Shown: piece after piece, positions 33,070-40,947 of the stretch
Layout of the letters: each line of letters opens with the position of its first letter
Position numbering within the stretch: position 1 is the stretch's first letter
NCBI RefSeq assembly: GCF_037658235.1
Contig: NZ_JBBJLN010000008.1
Location: 62,001 to 126,000, forward strand
Source of the DNA: Yunchengibacter salinarum
Lineage (GTDB): Bacteria > Pseudomonadota > Alphaproteobacteria > Sphingomonadales > Kordiimonadaceae
Direction of reading: 5' to 3'
Length of the DNA stretch: 64,000 nucleotides
Translations under genes and position numbers: made by a program
Notes under the pieces: generated by a model
Seen by the model: the letters and a program-made list of their open reading frames with translations, nothing else
Told to the model about the DNA's origin: nothing
Database searches by the model: none

Positions 33070-33426
33070 TCCCGCCCCGCCCCCACGGCAAACCCCGCGC
33101 CCGTGGCATCCGACACACCGGGCGGAATCGGCTGAAAAAACCTTGCCCGGCCCCGTTTTAGCCGGGTTTGCGCCTTTTTTAAGCCGGATTTGACAGATTT
33201 ATTAACCCTATCTTCAAGGGCAGCCCCTAAGCTGGATCTTGCCGTTCAAGGACCGTGTTTGGCGGTTCGGGCAGGGTGTGAGGCACTGACACACCCACCC
33301 GGCGTACAGGTCAGTCCAGCGGGGCATCCCCAGACAACCTGCCGCTGAACCGGATAACCCGCCGCCAATGCGGCCATTCGCCAGAATACTGGCGCACACC
33401 ACCCGGCCCGTCGCCCGCGCGACCCG
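33070..33426. other. Intergenic region after the FAH gene
   Basis: No gene is called. It contains a weak hairpin CCCGGC/GCCGGG (33146-33166) followed by TTTGCGCCTTTTTT, probably the terminator of the FAH transcript. A TTGACA hexamer (33190-33195) in an A/T-rich patch could be the -35 element for the small downstream gene, but no -10 at good spacing is seen. Confidence 0.4.
33146..33180 (+). terminator. Weak terminator after the FAH gene
   Basis: A 6-bp stem CCCGGC/GCCGGG with a 9-base loop, followed by TTTG and then a run of six T (33175-33180). The stem is short and the T-run is ten bases away, so this is a modest candidate. Confidence 0.4.
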
Positions 33427-33453
33427 ATGCCGGCACGACGAAAGCAAACGGTG

Positions 33454-33639
33454 ATGACCCGACCCACAGCCCAAAGCCGCCTTGATGACGCCAGCCACGT
33501 AACCGGCACCGGCCTGACGGATGCCACCCGTGATCTGGCCCGCCGCCTGATCGCCCATATGGGGCGGGAGGAAGCGCGCCAGATCTGCCGCGAAAACGGC
33601 TGGGATGGTGTACTGACCGCCATCGACCGGCACGCCTGA
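33454..33639 (+). CDS. Small hypothetical protein (61 aa)
   Basis: The frame encodes a mostly helical, charged protein: TRPTAQSRLDDAS at the start, then ATRDLARRLIAHMGREEARQ and ENGWDGVLTAIDRHA at the end. Codon use and the amphipathic helices look coding, but no family is recognised. Starts at 33427 (70 aa) and at ATG 33454 are both possible, and neither has a clear ribosome-binding site. It stands alone between the FAH gene and the TonB operon. A soluble regulator-like miniprotein is one possibility, not supported further. Confidence 0.45.
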   Translation: MTRPTAQSRLDDASHVTGTGLTDATRDLARRLIAHMGREEARQICRENGWDGVLTAIDRHA

Positions 33640-34094
33640 CAGAACAAGGCGAACAGGTGCCGACGGCGTTTCACGGCGCCACGCACCAAAAGTCCCAGCG
33701 AATACGCCGCACCAGCGGGTCTTTCCCCGCTTTCGAAATCACCCTTCAAGCGGCTCAACAGGGCCGATTTTACACGATTCGCGGCGCTTGTCCGGCCCGT
33801 GAAAGAACGCCAGTTCGGGCGCCATGCCAGATGGTTAGGCCAAAGTCCGCGACTCTCCCGCCGCTTTTGGCAAATGTTCCCGCCCCGGTGCGCCAATGGC
33901 CGTAAAGTAAAATTTTTCCTTGGAATCGTGAAATATTGTTGGATTATAGGGCGCGAGCCGGATCACCGAAAGGATCACATGATCGGTTGACCGGGTCTTG
34001 CAGGCTTTTCGGCCTGCGCGATCCTCACCGTTCGGGTGGGACCATCACAACGCTCCCGGCGCCAAGCGGTGACACGGGGGCAGCCTGGCCAAGG

Positions 34095-34100
34095 TATAAT
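34095..34100 (+). promoter_or_regulatory. Candidate -10 element of the TonB/ExbBD operon
   Basis: A perfect TATAAT in a GC-rich setting, 255 bases before the DUF3450 start. The nearest -35-like hexamer is GTGACA (34069-34074) at a 20-base spacing, too long for a standard sigma-70 promoter, so the assignment is tentative. Confidence 0.3.
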
Positions 34101-34303
34101 GGCGGGTGATCGGCAAGGTTGGGAGAGACGATAACGATCGGACCGGTCTCACTGTTCCAGGCGTTGGGGTCACGCGATGCGCGGCCCGGCGCGGTTTTTA
34201 GTGTGCCTTCCGCTTTCCCAATCTGATCAGAGGGTAAGGACCCACAGGCCGCTGGCGCTTCTGGCGCAGGCGTGTCGCGTCGGGTTCTTGCATGGTTTGG
34301 AAC

Positions 34304-34329
34304 CGTTATCGCCACGCTTGGCGGTAACG
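34304..34329 (+). promoter_or_regulatory. Leader hairpin or operator upstream of the TonB/ExbBD operon
   Basis: An inverted repeat with 11-base arms CGTTATCGCCA (34304-34314) and TGGCGGTAACG (34319-34329) and a 4-base loop CGCT. As RNA it pairs fully with one G-U. It ends 26 bases before the DUF3450 ATG and has no T-tract, so a terminator is unlikely. It could be an operator or a leader structure controlling translation. Confidence 0.5.
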
Positions 34330-34355
34330 AAAGTGGAAACCCATGTGGGCAGAAA

Positions 34356-35132
34356 ATGGATAAGGCTAAAGTGAAACGGAAAGCTGTCTCGACGGCTGCG
34401 GTAGCCTCGATTCTTCTGGGGGCATCCTTCGCACACGCGCAGGAATCCAAGCTCGACCAGATCATTGACGAGGTTGATCGCAGCAACGAAATCGCTCAGG
34501 CGTCTCAGCAGAAAATCGATGATATTGCTGATGAGACTTCTTCCCTGTTCCAGCGCTACAAGGCGGTTCTGAAAACGAACGCCGGGCTGCGGGCCTATAA
34601 CGCTCAGCAGCGGCGCGTGATCAGCGAACAGGAAAAGGAGCTCGCCAAGATCGAGAAATCCATCAGCCAGATCGACGAGGTGAAACGTCAGATCACCCCC
34701 TTGATGCTGGAGATGATCGACAATCTGGAAGAGTTCGTCGAAGCCGACATTCCCTTCCAGACCAGAGAGCGCATGGAGCGGATCGACAATCTGCGTGACG
34801 CCATGGACGACCCCAATGTCAGCGACCCCGAGCGGTTCCGCGTGGTGCTGGAAGCCTACAAGGCGGAAGTGCAGTACGGGCGGACCATCAATGCCTATGA
34901 AGGCGAGCTGGACGATGGTCGCGTGGTCAACATGATCCGGCTAGGTCGCGTGGGCTACTACTATCAGACCAAGGACGGCAAGGAGACCAAGGTGTGGAAC
35001 AAGAACACCGGCTCCTGGGAGACCGTGGAGGCCGCCATGGCCGACAATGTCAAGGATCTGATGAAAATGGCTCAGAACCGGCTGCCGCTTGATGTGGTGA
35101 CCCTGCCCCTCCCGACCCCGGAGGAGAAATAA
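34356..35132 (+). CDS. DUF3450 periplasmic coiled-coil protein of the TonB2-type system
   Basis: A 258-residue secreted protein: signal peptide to about residue 27 (LLGASFAHA-Q), then a long coiled coil (IIDEVDRSNEIAQASQQKID through EQEKELAKIEKSISQIDEV) and a C-terminal globular part containing RVVNMIRLGRVGYYYQTKDG and VWNKNTGSWE. This is the DUF3450 family, which regularly heads TtpC-type TonB clusters in marine bacteria. It probably works in the periplasm with the TtpC-like ExbB, whose N-terminal half is also coiled coil. The next gene starts two bases after its stop. The ATG at 34356 precedes the signal peptide directly. Confidence 0.9.
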   Translation: MDKAKVKRKAVSTAAVASILLGASFAHAQESKLDQIIDEVDRSNEIAQASQQKIDDIADETSSLFQRYKAVLKTNAGLRAYNAQQRRVISEQEKELAKIEKSISQIDEVKRQITPLMLEMIDNLEEFVEADIPFQTRERMERIDNLRDAMDDPNVSDPERFRVVLEAYKAEVQYGRTINAYEGELDDGRVVNMIRLGRVGYYYQTKDGKETKVWNKNTGSWETVEAAMADNVKDLMKMAQNRLPLDVVTLPLPTPEEK

Positions 35133-35134
35133 TC

Positions 35135-36499
35135 ATGAAAAAACTGCTGACATCTGCTGCGCTTTTCGTCTTTGGCGCCTCCTCCGCAGTCACTGCGCAG
35201 GACGCCGATCTTGACAGCCTGCTGAACAAGGTGCGCGAAGGCCGCGTAACCGAGACGCAGGAACACAAGGAACGGGAAGCCGAATTCCAGCGTCGCAAGG
35301 GCGAGCAGGAAGAAATGCTGCGCCAGGCCGAGGAAACCCAGGCCCGGCTGGAAAAGGAATCCGCCCGGCTCGAAGGTGTGCGCCGGGACAATGACCAGAA
35401 GATCACCGATGCGCTGGATCGCCGCCGCGAGCGGATGGGCCAGTTGCAGGAACTGTTCGGGGTTCTCCAGCAGTCCGCCGGTGACGCCCGATCCATCATC
35501 AAGACATCCCATGTCACCATCGACCACGATGACCGCCTGAGCGCCATCGACAATCTGGTTGCCAAGGCATCGGACAGCTCGGAACTGCCGACGCTGGACG
35601 AAATCCGCGCCTGGCCCACCCAGATGATGATGGAAATGATCGAATCCGGCAAGGTTGTCACCTTCCCGCAGGAAGTGCGCACCAAGGAAGGCAACGCCAT
35701 CACCACCGACCTGACGCGGATCGGCGACATGGGCGTTGTGGGTGACGGTATCTTCTATGTCCTCAAGCAGGACGGTAAGGTGGAAGAGCTGGTTCGTCAG
35801 CCCTCCAGCCGCTTTACCGGCACCATCAACGACTTCCGCAGCGCTTCCAGCGACATTGCTCCGGTCGGCATTGACCCGTCCCGCGGTCAGATCCTGAGCC
35901 TGGAGGTGGAGAAGCCGACTCTCGAAGAACGCATCGAGGCCGGTGGCACCGTTGGCTATCTGATCCTGACACTGGGTGCGATCGGCGTACTGATGGCCGT
36001 GACACAGTGGCTGTACCTGCTGGTGGTCAGCGGCAAGGTCCGCAAGCAGATCAAGTCCAGCGAGCCGAACATGAACAACCCGCTGGGTCGTGTTCTGTCC
36101 GTGTACAGCGACAACAAGTCGGTGGACGTGGAAACGCTGGAACTGAAGCTTGACGAGGCCATCCTGAAGGAAACGCCGGCGCTGGAACGCTTCCTGACGC
36201 TGATCAAGCTGATCTCCGCAGTGGCGCCGCTCTTCGGTCTGCTGGGTACGGTTACCGGCATGATCGAAACCTTCCAGGCGATCACCCTGTTCGGTACCGG
36301 CGATCCGACCATGATGGCTTCCGGTATCTCCATGGCCCTGATCACCACCGTGGAAGGTCTGACCGTCGCCATTCCGACTCTGCTGCTGCACGCCTTCGTG
36401 GCCGGCTCCTCCAAGTCCGTGATCCACGTTCTGGAAGAGCAGTCCGCGGGCATCATCGCGGCTCATGCAGAGAAGGAGCAGAAGAATGCTGGCGCTTAG
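35135..36499 (+). CDS. TtpC-like ExbB (MotA/TolQ/ExbB) with long periplasmic N-terminus
   Basis: A 454-residue protein. A signal peptide (1-21) leads into a coiled-coil periplasmic domain (about 25-115, for example LRQAEETQARLEKESARLEG). An intermediate domain follows, then an ExbB-type channel module from about residue 265 with three membrane spans. The MotA/TolQ/ExbB signature is SAVAPLFGLLGTVTGMIETF near 360-380, followed by ALITTVEGLTVAIPTLL. Together with the next gene it would form the proton channel that drives TonB. This long form corresponds to TtpC of Vibrio TonB2 systems. Its end overlaps the next gene by 14 bp. Confidence 0.92.
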   Translation: MKKLLTSAALFVFGASSAVTAQDADLDSLLNKVREGRVTETQEHKEREAEFQRRKGEQEEMLRQAEETQARLEKESARLEGVRRDNDQKITDALDRRRERMGQLQELFGVLQQSAGDARSIIKTSHVTIDHDDRLSAIDNLVAKASDSSELPTLDEIRAWPTQMMMEMIESGKVVTFPQEVRTKEGNAITTDLTRIGDMGVVGDGIFYVLKQDGKVEELVRQPSSRFTGTINDFRSASSDIAPVGIDPSRGQILSLEVEKPTLEERIEAGGTVGYLILTLGAIGVLMAVTQWLYLLVVSGKVRKQIKSSEPNMNNPLGRVLSVYSDNKSVDVETLELKLDEAILKETPALERFLTLIKLISAVAPLFGLLGTVTGMIETFQAITLFGTGDPTMMASGISMALITTVEGLTVAIPTLLLHAFVAGSSKSVIHVLEEQSAGIIAAHAEKEQKNAGA

Positions 36500-37013
36500 C
36501 AACGCGATCGACGCGATCCGGACATTCATGGAGCGGGGCGGCGACGTCCTGTTCCTGATCCTCCTGGTCCTGTTGATCATGTGGGCGCTGATCGTCGAAC
36601 GCCTGTGGTTCTACTGGGTGGAATACCGCAAGCAGCGCAACCAGATCGTGGGGGCGTGGGAAGCACGGGAGGAGCGTAAATCCTGGTACGCACACAAAAT
36701 CCGCAAAGCCATGCTGTCCGAAGCGTCGGACAGCCTGATGCGGGGTGTGTCCATGATCAAAACGCTCGTCGCGCTCTGCCCGCTCATCGGCCTGCTGGGC
36801 ACTGTAACCGGTATGATCGAGGTGTTTGACGTGATGGCTTCGCAAGGCTCGTCCAATGCGCGTGCAATGGCCGCCGGGGTATCCAAGGCCACGATCCCGA
36901 CCATGTCGGGCATGGTGGCCGCCCTTTCCGGTGTGTTCCTGAGCACCTATATTGAACGCAAGGCCAAGCGTGAAAAGGAAGGGCTGGAAGACAGCCTGAC
37001 CACGGATCACTAG
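36486..37013 (+). CDS. exbB: ExbB proton-channel protein
   Basis: A 175-residue ExbB. A first membrane span (GGDVLFLILLVLLIMWALIV, about 18-37) precedes a cytoplasmic loop. The channel signature is VALCPLIGLLGTVTGMIEVF (about 90-109), followed by ATIPTMSGMVAALSGVFLS. It forms the pentameric channel around ExbD that uses the proton gradient to energise TonB. The ATG at 36486 lies inside the end of the TtpC-like gene with a GGAG site, implying coupling. It is much shorter than the upstream paralogue because it lacks the periplasmic coiled coil. Confidence 0.93.
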   Translation: MLALSNAIDAIRTFMERGGDVLFLILLVLLIMWALIVERLWFYWVEYRKQRNQIVGAWEAREERKSWYAHKIRKAMLSEASDSLMRGVSMIKTLVALCPLIGLLGTVTGMIEVFDVMASQGSSNARAMAAGVSKATIPTMSGMVAALSGVFLSTYIERKAKREKEGLEDSLTTDH

Positions 37014-37028
37014 GCCGGAGGAAAGTCC

Positions 37029-37448
37029 ATGCGTAAATTCTCCAAGCAGGAGGAAGAAGCAGAAGTCAACATGACGCCGATGCTCGACATCGTGTTCATC
37101 ATGCTGATCTTCTTCATCGTCACGGCTTCCTTCGTCAAAGAGGCAGGGATTGGGATCAACAAGCCCGAAGACACGCCTCAGGACGAAAACCAGCCGCCGC
37201 CTCCTGAAGATGAGCGGGCCATCGCCTTCCTGATCGACGACGCGAACGTCATTCAGCACAATTTCCGTCGTGTGAATGTGAGCGCCGTGGAGTCGATCAT
37301 CAAACGGGAAAGCGTTGAGCGGCCCAAGGCGCCGATTGTCATTCAGGCGTCGGAAGCGGCTCACACCGGGATCGCGCTCCAGATCTATGATGCCGCCCTG
37401 GCGGTGGGCGTGGATCCGAGCAAGATCGTGGTGATGCCGCGCAAATAA
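37029..37448 (+). CDS. exbD: ExbD/TolR family protein, copy 1
   Basis: A 139-residue ExbD. A short cytoplasmic N-terminus (KFSKQEEEAEVNMTPMLDIV) leads into one membrane span (VFIMLIFFIVTASF) carrying the essential Asp in MLDIVF (residue about 21). The periplasmic domain starts with a Pro-rich linker (EDTPQDENQPPPPEDE). It pairs with ExbB to couple proton flow to TonB. Its ATG follows a GGAGG site. It differs from copy 2 mainly in the periplasmic part, while the membrane segment is nearly identical even at DNA level. Confidence 0.93.
   Translation: MRKFSKQEEEAEVNMTPMLDIVFIMLIFFIVTASFVKEAGIGINKPEDTPQDENQPPPPEDERAIAFLIDDANVIQHNFRRVNVSAVESIIKRESVERPKAPIVIQASEAAHTGIALQIYDAALAVGVDPSKIVVMPRK
37066..37126 (+). 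repeat. 61-bp direct repeat shared by the two exbD genes (first copy)
   Basis: The bases encoding the Asp-bearing membrane segment of copy 1 match 37568-37628 in copy 2 at 60 of 61 positions (one synonymous ACG/ACA difference). The flanking sequence diverges quickly. This points to gene conversion or a recent segmental duplication. The spacing is 502 bp. Confidence 0.85.
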
Positions 37449-37527
37449 GATGGTAAACTGACCACGGGCGGGGTGTCTGGCCCCGCCCACCCACAAAAGG
37501 CCCAGCACGGGCAAGTGGAGATGTTTG

Positions 37528-37929
37528 ATGCGAGACCACGCGCAAAAAGAAGAAGAAGATGCTGAAATCAACATGACACCGATGCTCGACATCGTGTTCA
37601 TCATGCTGATCTTCTTCATCGTCACGGCGGTCTTTGTGAAAGAGTCCGGTATAACGGTAGAAAAGCCGACCCTGACCATGGCGGAAATGCAGCGAAACGC
37701 CAGCATTCTGATTGCCATCGAGTCGGACGGCAGCATCTGGCTGAACCGTGAGGAAACGGAAATCGATTCCGTCAGAACCACGGTCGAGAAACTGCACTCT
37801 GAGAACCCGAGGGGCTCTGTCGTCATTCAGGCGGATCTGGAAAGCCCGGCAGGGGTCATGATGAAAGTGTATGATGCCATCCGCGACGCCGGGGTTCCCA
37901 AGATCGCCATAGCCTCGGAGCAGAACTGA
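37528..37929 (+). CDS. exbD: ExbD/TolR family protein, copy 2
   Basis: A 133-residue ExbD with the same membrane unit as copy 1 (NMTPMLDIVFIMLIFFIVTA) and a different periplasmic domain (ESGITVEKPTLTMAEMQRNA onward, ending KIAIASEQN). Vibrio-type TonB2 clusters usually carry one exbD, so the pair is notable. The ATG at 37528 has GGAG seven bases upstream; a TTG one codon earlier is possible. Its stop overlaps the TonB start (TGATG, 37927-37931), so the two are coupled. Confidence 0.93.
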   Translation: MRDHAQKEEEDAEINMTPMLDIVFIMLIFFIVTAVFVKESGITVEKPTLTMAEMQRNASILIAIESDGSIWLNREETEIDSVRTTVEKLHSENPRGSVVIQADLESPAGVMMKVYDAIRDAGVPKIAIASEQN

Positions 37930-38558
37930 TGTTAGTGCGCTTTTTAATCGCTGGTGCGGGCGCTGTTGGCGTGACGTTCGCCCTGTTCTTCCTCATGCAG
38001 GCCCTCGTCGCCTATAAGGACGAAGTGGTCCTGGATGAGGAAGCATCCGTGCGCTTCCTGGATGTCGTCGAGGATATCGACGAGCAGCCGCCGAAACGCA
38101 AGGAACGCCAAATCGAAAAGCCGCCGGAAGTGGAAACGCCTCCGCCGGAAATGGAAACCCCGCAAGTGGAGATGGACGGGCCGAGCAGCATGACCGCCGG
38201 CATTGGCCGGGCTCAGGTGGACTCGGACTTTTCCAGCAGCGGGCTTGACCTTGGCCAGAGCCAGGACGGTGACTATCTGCCGCTGGTGCGGGTGCAGCCG
38301 CAATATCCCCGCCGTGCGCGGGAACGCGGCATCGAAGGCTACACCATCGTGGAGCTGACCGTCGCCAAGGACGGCACGGTGCCCGAAGACAGCATCCGCA
38401 TTGTGGAAGCCGATCCCAAGGGCTATTTCGAGCGGGCGTCCCGCCGGGCAGCCGCCAAGTTCAAATACAAGCCCAAAGTGGTCAACGGCCAGCCGCAGGA
38501 AGTGACAGGCGTGCAATATCGCTTCACCTTCCAGCTTGCCGATGGCGGGCGCCGGTAA
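37929..38558 (+). CDS. tonB: TonB energy transducer
   Basis: A 209-residue TonB: an N-terminal membrane anchor (FLIAGAGAVGVTFALFFLMQ, about 5-24), a Pro/Glu-rich periplasmic linker (KPPEVETPPPEMETPQVEMD) and a C-terminal TonB domain from about residue 115 (LVRVQPQYPRRARERGIEGY; TVAKDGTVPEDSIRIV; FQLADGGRR at the end). It passes energy from ExbB/ExbD to the outer-membrane receptors. The short linker is typical of TonB2-type proteins, whose reach is aided by TtpC and DUF3450 partners. It is coupled to exbD copy 2 by a TGATG overlap. Confidence 0.94.
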   Translation: MLVRFLIAGAGAVGVTFALFFLMQALVAYKDEVVLDEEASVRFLDVVEDIDEQPPKRKERQIEKPPEVETPPPEMETPQVEMDGPSSMTAGIGRAQVDSDFSSSGLDLGQSQDGDYLPLVRVQPQYPRRARERGIEGYTIVELTVAKDGTVPEDSIRIVEADPKGYFERASRRAAAKFKYKPKVVNGQPQEVTGVQYRFTFQLADGGRR

Positions 38559-38582
38559 TCGGGGGTCAGTAGGAGGATGACA

Positions 38583-39938
38583 ATGAAGCATACGATCCGA
38601 GCACTGCCGATGGCGGCCGCGGCCGCGGCCCTTCTGGCCTTTGTTCCGGCCCCTGCGGGGACCGGATTGTCTTCGGCGGCAGTGGCCCTTCAGGAAGACG
38701 GGGAGAAGAAACCCGAGCGGGAAACCCGCAAGGTGCCGGCCATGAGCCTTGGCGTGCACAAGAAGGTGCAAAAAGCCCAGGAAGCCATGGACGGAACCGA
38801 GGACGAGCCCCCCAACCTTGCGGAGGCACGACAGATCCTGGCCGAGCTGCGCGAGGATGACATCAACGAATATGAGATGGCGGTCACATGGCAGCTTGAG
38901 GCCATGATCTCTTACGAGCAGGATAACCCCAAGGGCACCATCGATGCCTATGAGAATATCCTGAAATACCGCAAGAGCATCCCTGTTGCCCTTGAGCTCC
39001 AGATCATGTTCGGCCTGGCGCAGCTTTACTTCTCCGAGGAAGACTATGACAAGTCCCTCGAAATGGTGAAGCAGTGGATACCGCGCAAGGAAACCATTTC
39101 CGCCAGCCAGAAAACCTTTATTTCCCAGCTTTATTACTCGGTGGAAAATTACGACAAGGCCTTGGAATATATCTATTCCGCCATCAATGAGGCCGAAACC
39201 GACGACACGCTGGAAGTGAAGGAAAGCTGGTATCAACTGGCCCTGTCCTCCCACTGGGAGCAGAACCAGTTCGAAAAGGTTCGGGACGTTCTGGAAATCA
39301 TGATCGTCAACTGGCCCAAGCCGGTTTACTGGACCCAACTGGCGGGTGTTTACGGCGAACTCGGCAAGAACGAGAAGTCCTTCTCCATCACCGAAGCCGC
39401 CTACAAACAGGGCTTCCTGGACGAGAAGCCCACTCAGCTTGTCAATCTGGCGCAAATCCTGATTTCCCGTGAAGCCCCGATCAAGGCCGCGTGGGTGATG
39501 GAAAAAGCGTTCAAGGAAAAGCTGATCGAACCCACGGCGAAAAACTACAAGGTTCTGGGCCAGAGCTATCTGATGGCGCAGGAACTGGAAAAAGCCGTGG
39601 ACCCGCTGTCCAAGAATGCCGAAATGGAAAACGACGGCCAGATGTGGCTTCAGGTTGGCCAGGTGCAGATGCAGTTGGGCAATTACAGCGAGGCCGCGGC
39701 CGCCTTCGACGAAGCCGTTCAGGCTTATGATGACAATGACGCGAGCGAGAACGACATCCTGACCGCCCACATGCAGCGGGGATCCGCCCTGCTGGAACTG
39801 AAGCGGTTCGATGATGCCCGCCGCGCCTTCCAGAAAGCCCGCAATCTGGCAGACACGAGCAGCGAACGCCGCCGTGCCCGCCAGTGGATGGGCTATCTGG
39901 AAAAAGAAGTGAAGCGGGAAGAAATGCTGACGGGTTAA
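38583..39938 (+). CDS. TPR protein closing the TonB2-type operon
   Basis: A 451-residue secreted protein with a signal peptide (hydrophobic AAAAAALLAFVPAPAG) and about eight tetratricopeptide repeats, such as EMAVTWQLEAMISYEQDNPK and LLELKRFDDARRAFQKARNL. A TPR gene at the end of the cluster is the standard arrangement in TtpC-type TonB systems, probably a periplasmic scaffold. The ATG at 38583 was chosen over 38577 because AGGAGG (38571-38576) abuts the earlier ATG directly but lies six bases before this one. It ends the operon; a strong terminator follows. Confidence 0.88.
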   Translation: MKHTIRALPMAAAAAALLAFVPAPAGTGLSSAAVALQEDGEKKPERETRKVPAMSLGVHKKVQKAQEAMDGTEDEPPNLAEARQILAELREDDINEYEMAVTWQLEAMISYEQDNPKGTIDAYENILKYRKSIPVALELQIMFGLAQLYFSEEDYDKSLEMVKQWIPRKETISASQKTFISQLYYSVENYDKALEYIYSAINEAETDDTLEVKESWYQLALSSHWEQNQFEKVRDVLEIMIVNWPKPVYWTQLAGVYGELGKNEKSFSITEAAYKQGFLDEKPTQLVNLAQILISREAPIKAAWVMEKAFKEKLIEPTAKNYKVLGQSYLMAQELEKAVDPLSKNAEMENDGQMWLQVGQVQMQLGNYSEAAAAFDEAVQAYDDNDASENDILTAHMQRGSALLELKRFDDARRAFQKARNLADTSSERRRARQWMGYLEKEVKREEMLTG

Positions 39939-39968
39939 TCCCCGCAACCGGCTTTCTGCCAGACCATC

Positions 39969-39999
39969 AAGGCGGTGCCCATCCGGCGCCGCCTTTTTT
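39969..39999 (+). terminator. Terminator of the TonB/ExbBD operon
   Basis: An 11-bp stem AAGGCGGTGCC/GGCGCCGCCTT (one G-U pair) with a 5-base loop is followed by a T-run ending at 39999. It lies 31 bases after the TPR stop codon. Confidence 0.85.
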
Positions 40000-40136
40000 C
40001 GTGCCGCCATTCGCATCCATGCGCGCCGTGATACGCACCGGAAACGACCCGGAAACCGCCATTTCGGCACGGAACCGGATCACGGCACCGCCTTCAGGGA
40101 ACCCGCCGTCACAGGGCCGAGCATAAAGGAAAGGCC

Positions 40137-40154
40137 GCGACCAGCACTGATCGC
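40137..40154 (-). terminator. Candidate terminator of tRNA-Leu
   Basis: On the minus strand, a 7-bp stem GCGATCA/TGGTCGC (one G-U) with loop GTGC, followed by GGCCTTTCCTTT. It lies 26 bases past the tRNA 3' end. Confidence 0.5.
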
Positions 40155-40179
40155 AGAGCCACTTGAAGCTGTATGGAAA

Positions 40180-40265
40180 TGGTGCCCCCGGCCAGAGTCG
40201 AACTGGCACGTCCAAAGGACACTTGATTTTGAGTCAAGCGCGTCTACCAATTCCGCCACGGGGGC
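40180..40265 (-). tRNA. tRNA-Leu (anticodon CAA)
   Basis: The minus strand folds as a class II tRNA of 86 nt with an encoded CCA. The acceptor GCCCCCG pairs with CGGGGGC before A-CCA. The D arm contains GGTAGACGC. The anticodon arm is CTTGA-CTCAAAA-TCAAG (anticodon CAA, reading UUG). There is a variable arm with a TGTCCTTTGGACG stem, and the T arm contains TTCGACTC. A good promoter lies directly upstream. Confidence 0.97.
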
Positions 40266-40279
40266 CTTTGGATCGGCGC

Positions 40280-40307
40280 ATCATAGCGGGTGACAAATCA
40301 TGGTCAA
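40280..40307 (-). promoter_or_regulatory. Promoter of tRNA-Leu
   Basis: On the minus strand TTGACC and TATGAT are separated by 16 bases (complements at 40302-40307 and 40280-40285). The -10 lies 14 bases before the tRNA 5' end, giving a very short leader. Confidence 0.75.
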
Positions 40308-40355
40308 GCATGGACCATGGCGGCCCCGATTTCCCTGGGCAACAGGAGAGCGCCC

Positions 40356-40934
40356 GTGCTGAAACGCCTGTATCACTGGTCCATGGCCCGCATTGCAGGC
40401 CCCAATGGCCGCCGCTGGCTGGCGGGCCTGTCCTTTGCCGAGGCCAGTTTCTTCCCCATCCCGCCGGATGTGCTACTGCTGCCCATGGTGCTGGCGGATC
40501 GCGCACGGGCCTGGCACCTGGCCACCATCACCACGCTTTCCAGCATTGCCGGCGCCGTGCTGGGCTATGCCATCGGGGCCCTTGCCCGCGAGGCGGTGGC
40601 CGAGCCCCTGATTCGCTTTTACGGACAGGAAGATGCCTATGCCCGATTCGAAGCGCTCTACAGCGATTATGGCCTGCTGATCGTGGTGGCGGGGGGGCTC
40701 ACACCCCTGCCCTTCAAGGTGATCACCATTGCCAGCGGCATGGCGGGGCTGAACCCGCTGTTCTTCCTGGCCGCCTGCGTGCCCGCCCGCGCGCCCCGCT
40801 TTTTCGCCGAAGCGGCGCTGCTGTGGTGGTTCGGCCCCCCCATTCGGGATTTTCTGGAGCGGCGCTTCGCCCTGGCGCTCACCCTGTTCACGCTGGCCGG
40901 GCTTGCCGGCTTCGCCCTGCTCGCCTATCTCTAG
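40356..40934 (+). CDS. YqaA/DedA-like membrane protein
   Basis: A 192-residue inner-membrane protein of the YqaA branch of the VTT/DedA superfamily. Marks are FAEASFFPIPPDVLLLPMVL (helix start with the Glu and PIPP) and the re-entrant GGLTPLPFKVITIASGMAGL, followed by RAPRFFAEAALLWWFG. DedA-type proteins act as lipid scramblases or undecaprenyl-phosphate flippases; the role of YqaA is less clear. The GTG at 40356 has AGGAGAG five bases upstream, so it is preferred over upstream ATGs. It heads a short run with dsbB and coq7. Confidence 0.88.
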   Translation: MLKRLYHWSMARIAGPNGRRWLAGLSFAEASFFPIPPDVLLLPMVLADRARAWHLATITTLSSIAGAVLGYAIGALAREAVAEPLIRFYGQEDAYARFEALYSDYGLLIVVAGGLTPLPFKVITIASGMAGLNPLFFLAACVPARAPRFFAEAALLWWFGPPIRDFLERRFALALTLFTLAGLAGFALLAYL

Positions 40935-40947
40935 GGATGTGAAAGCA

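Larger units (their letters stand above)
33640..34355. other. 716-bp upstream region of the TonB/ExbBD operon
   Basis: No convincing gene is seen on either strand. It contains an A/T-rich patch (33905-33950), a hairpin GCAGGC/GCCTGC (34000-34017), a consensus TATAAT (34095-34100) and an 11-bp-arm inverted repeat (34304-34329) shortly before the first gene. The length and structure suggest a long 5' leader or more than one promoter for the energy-transduction operon. Confidence 0.5.

Noticed and set aside
37944..40070. A 708-residue leftward open frame opposite TonB and the TPR gene
   Set aside because: Antisense to well-supported genes, no domain and no ribosome-binding site.
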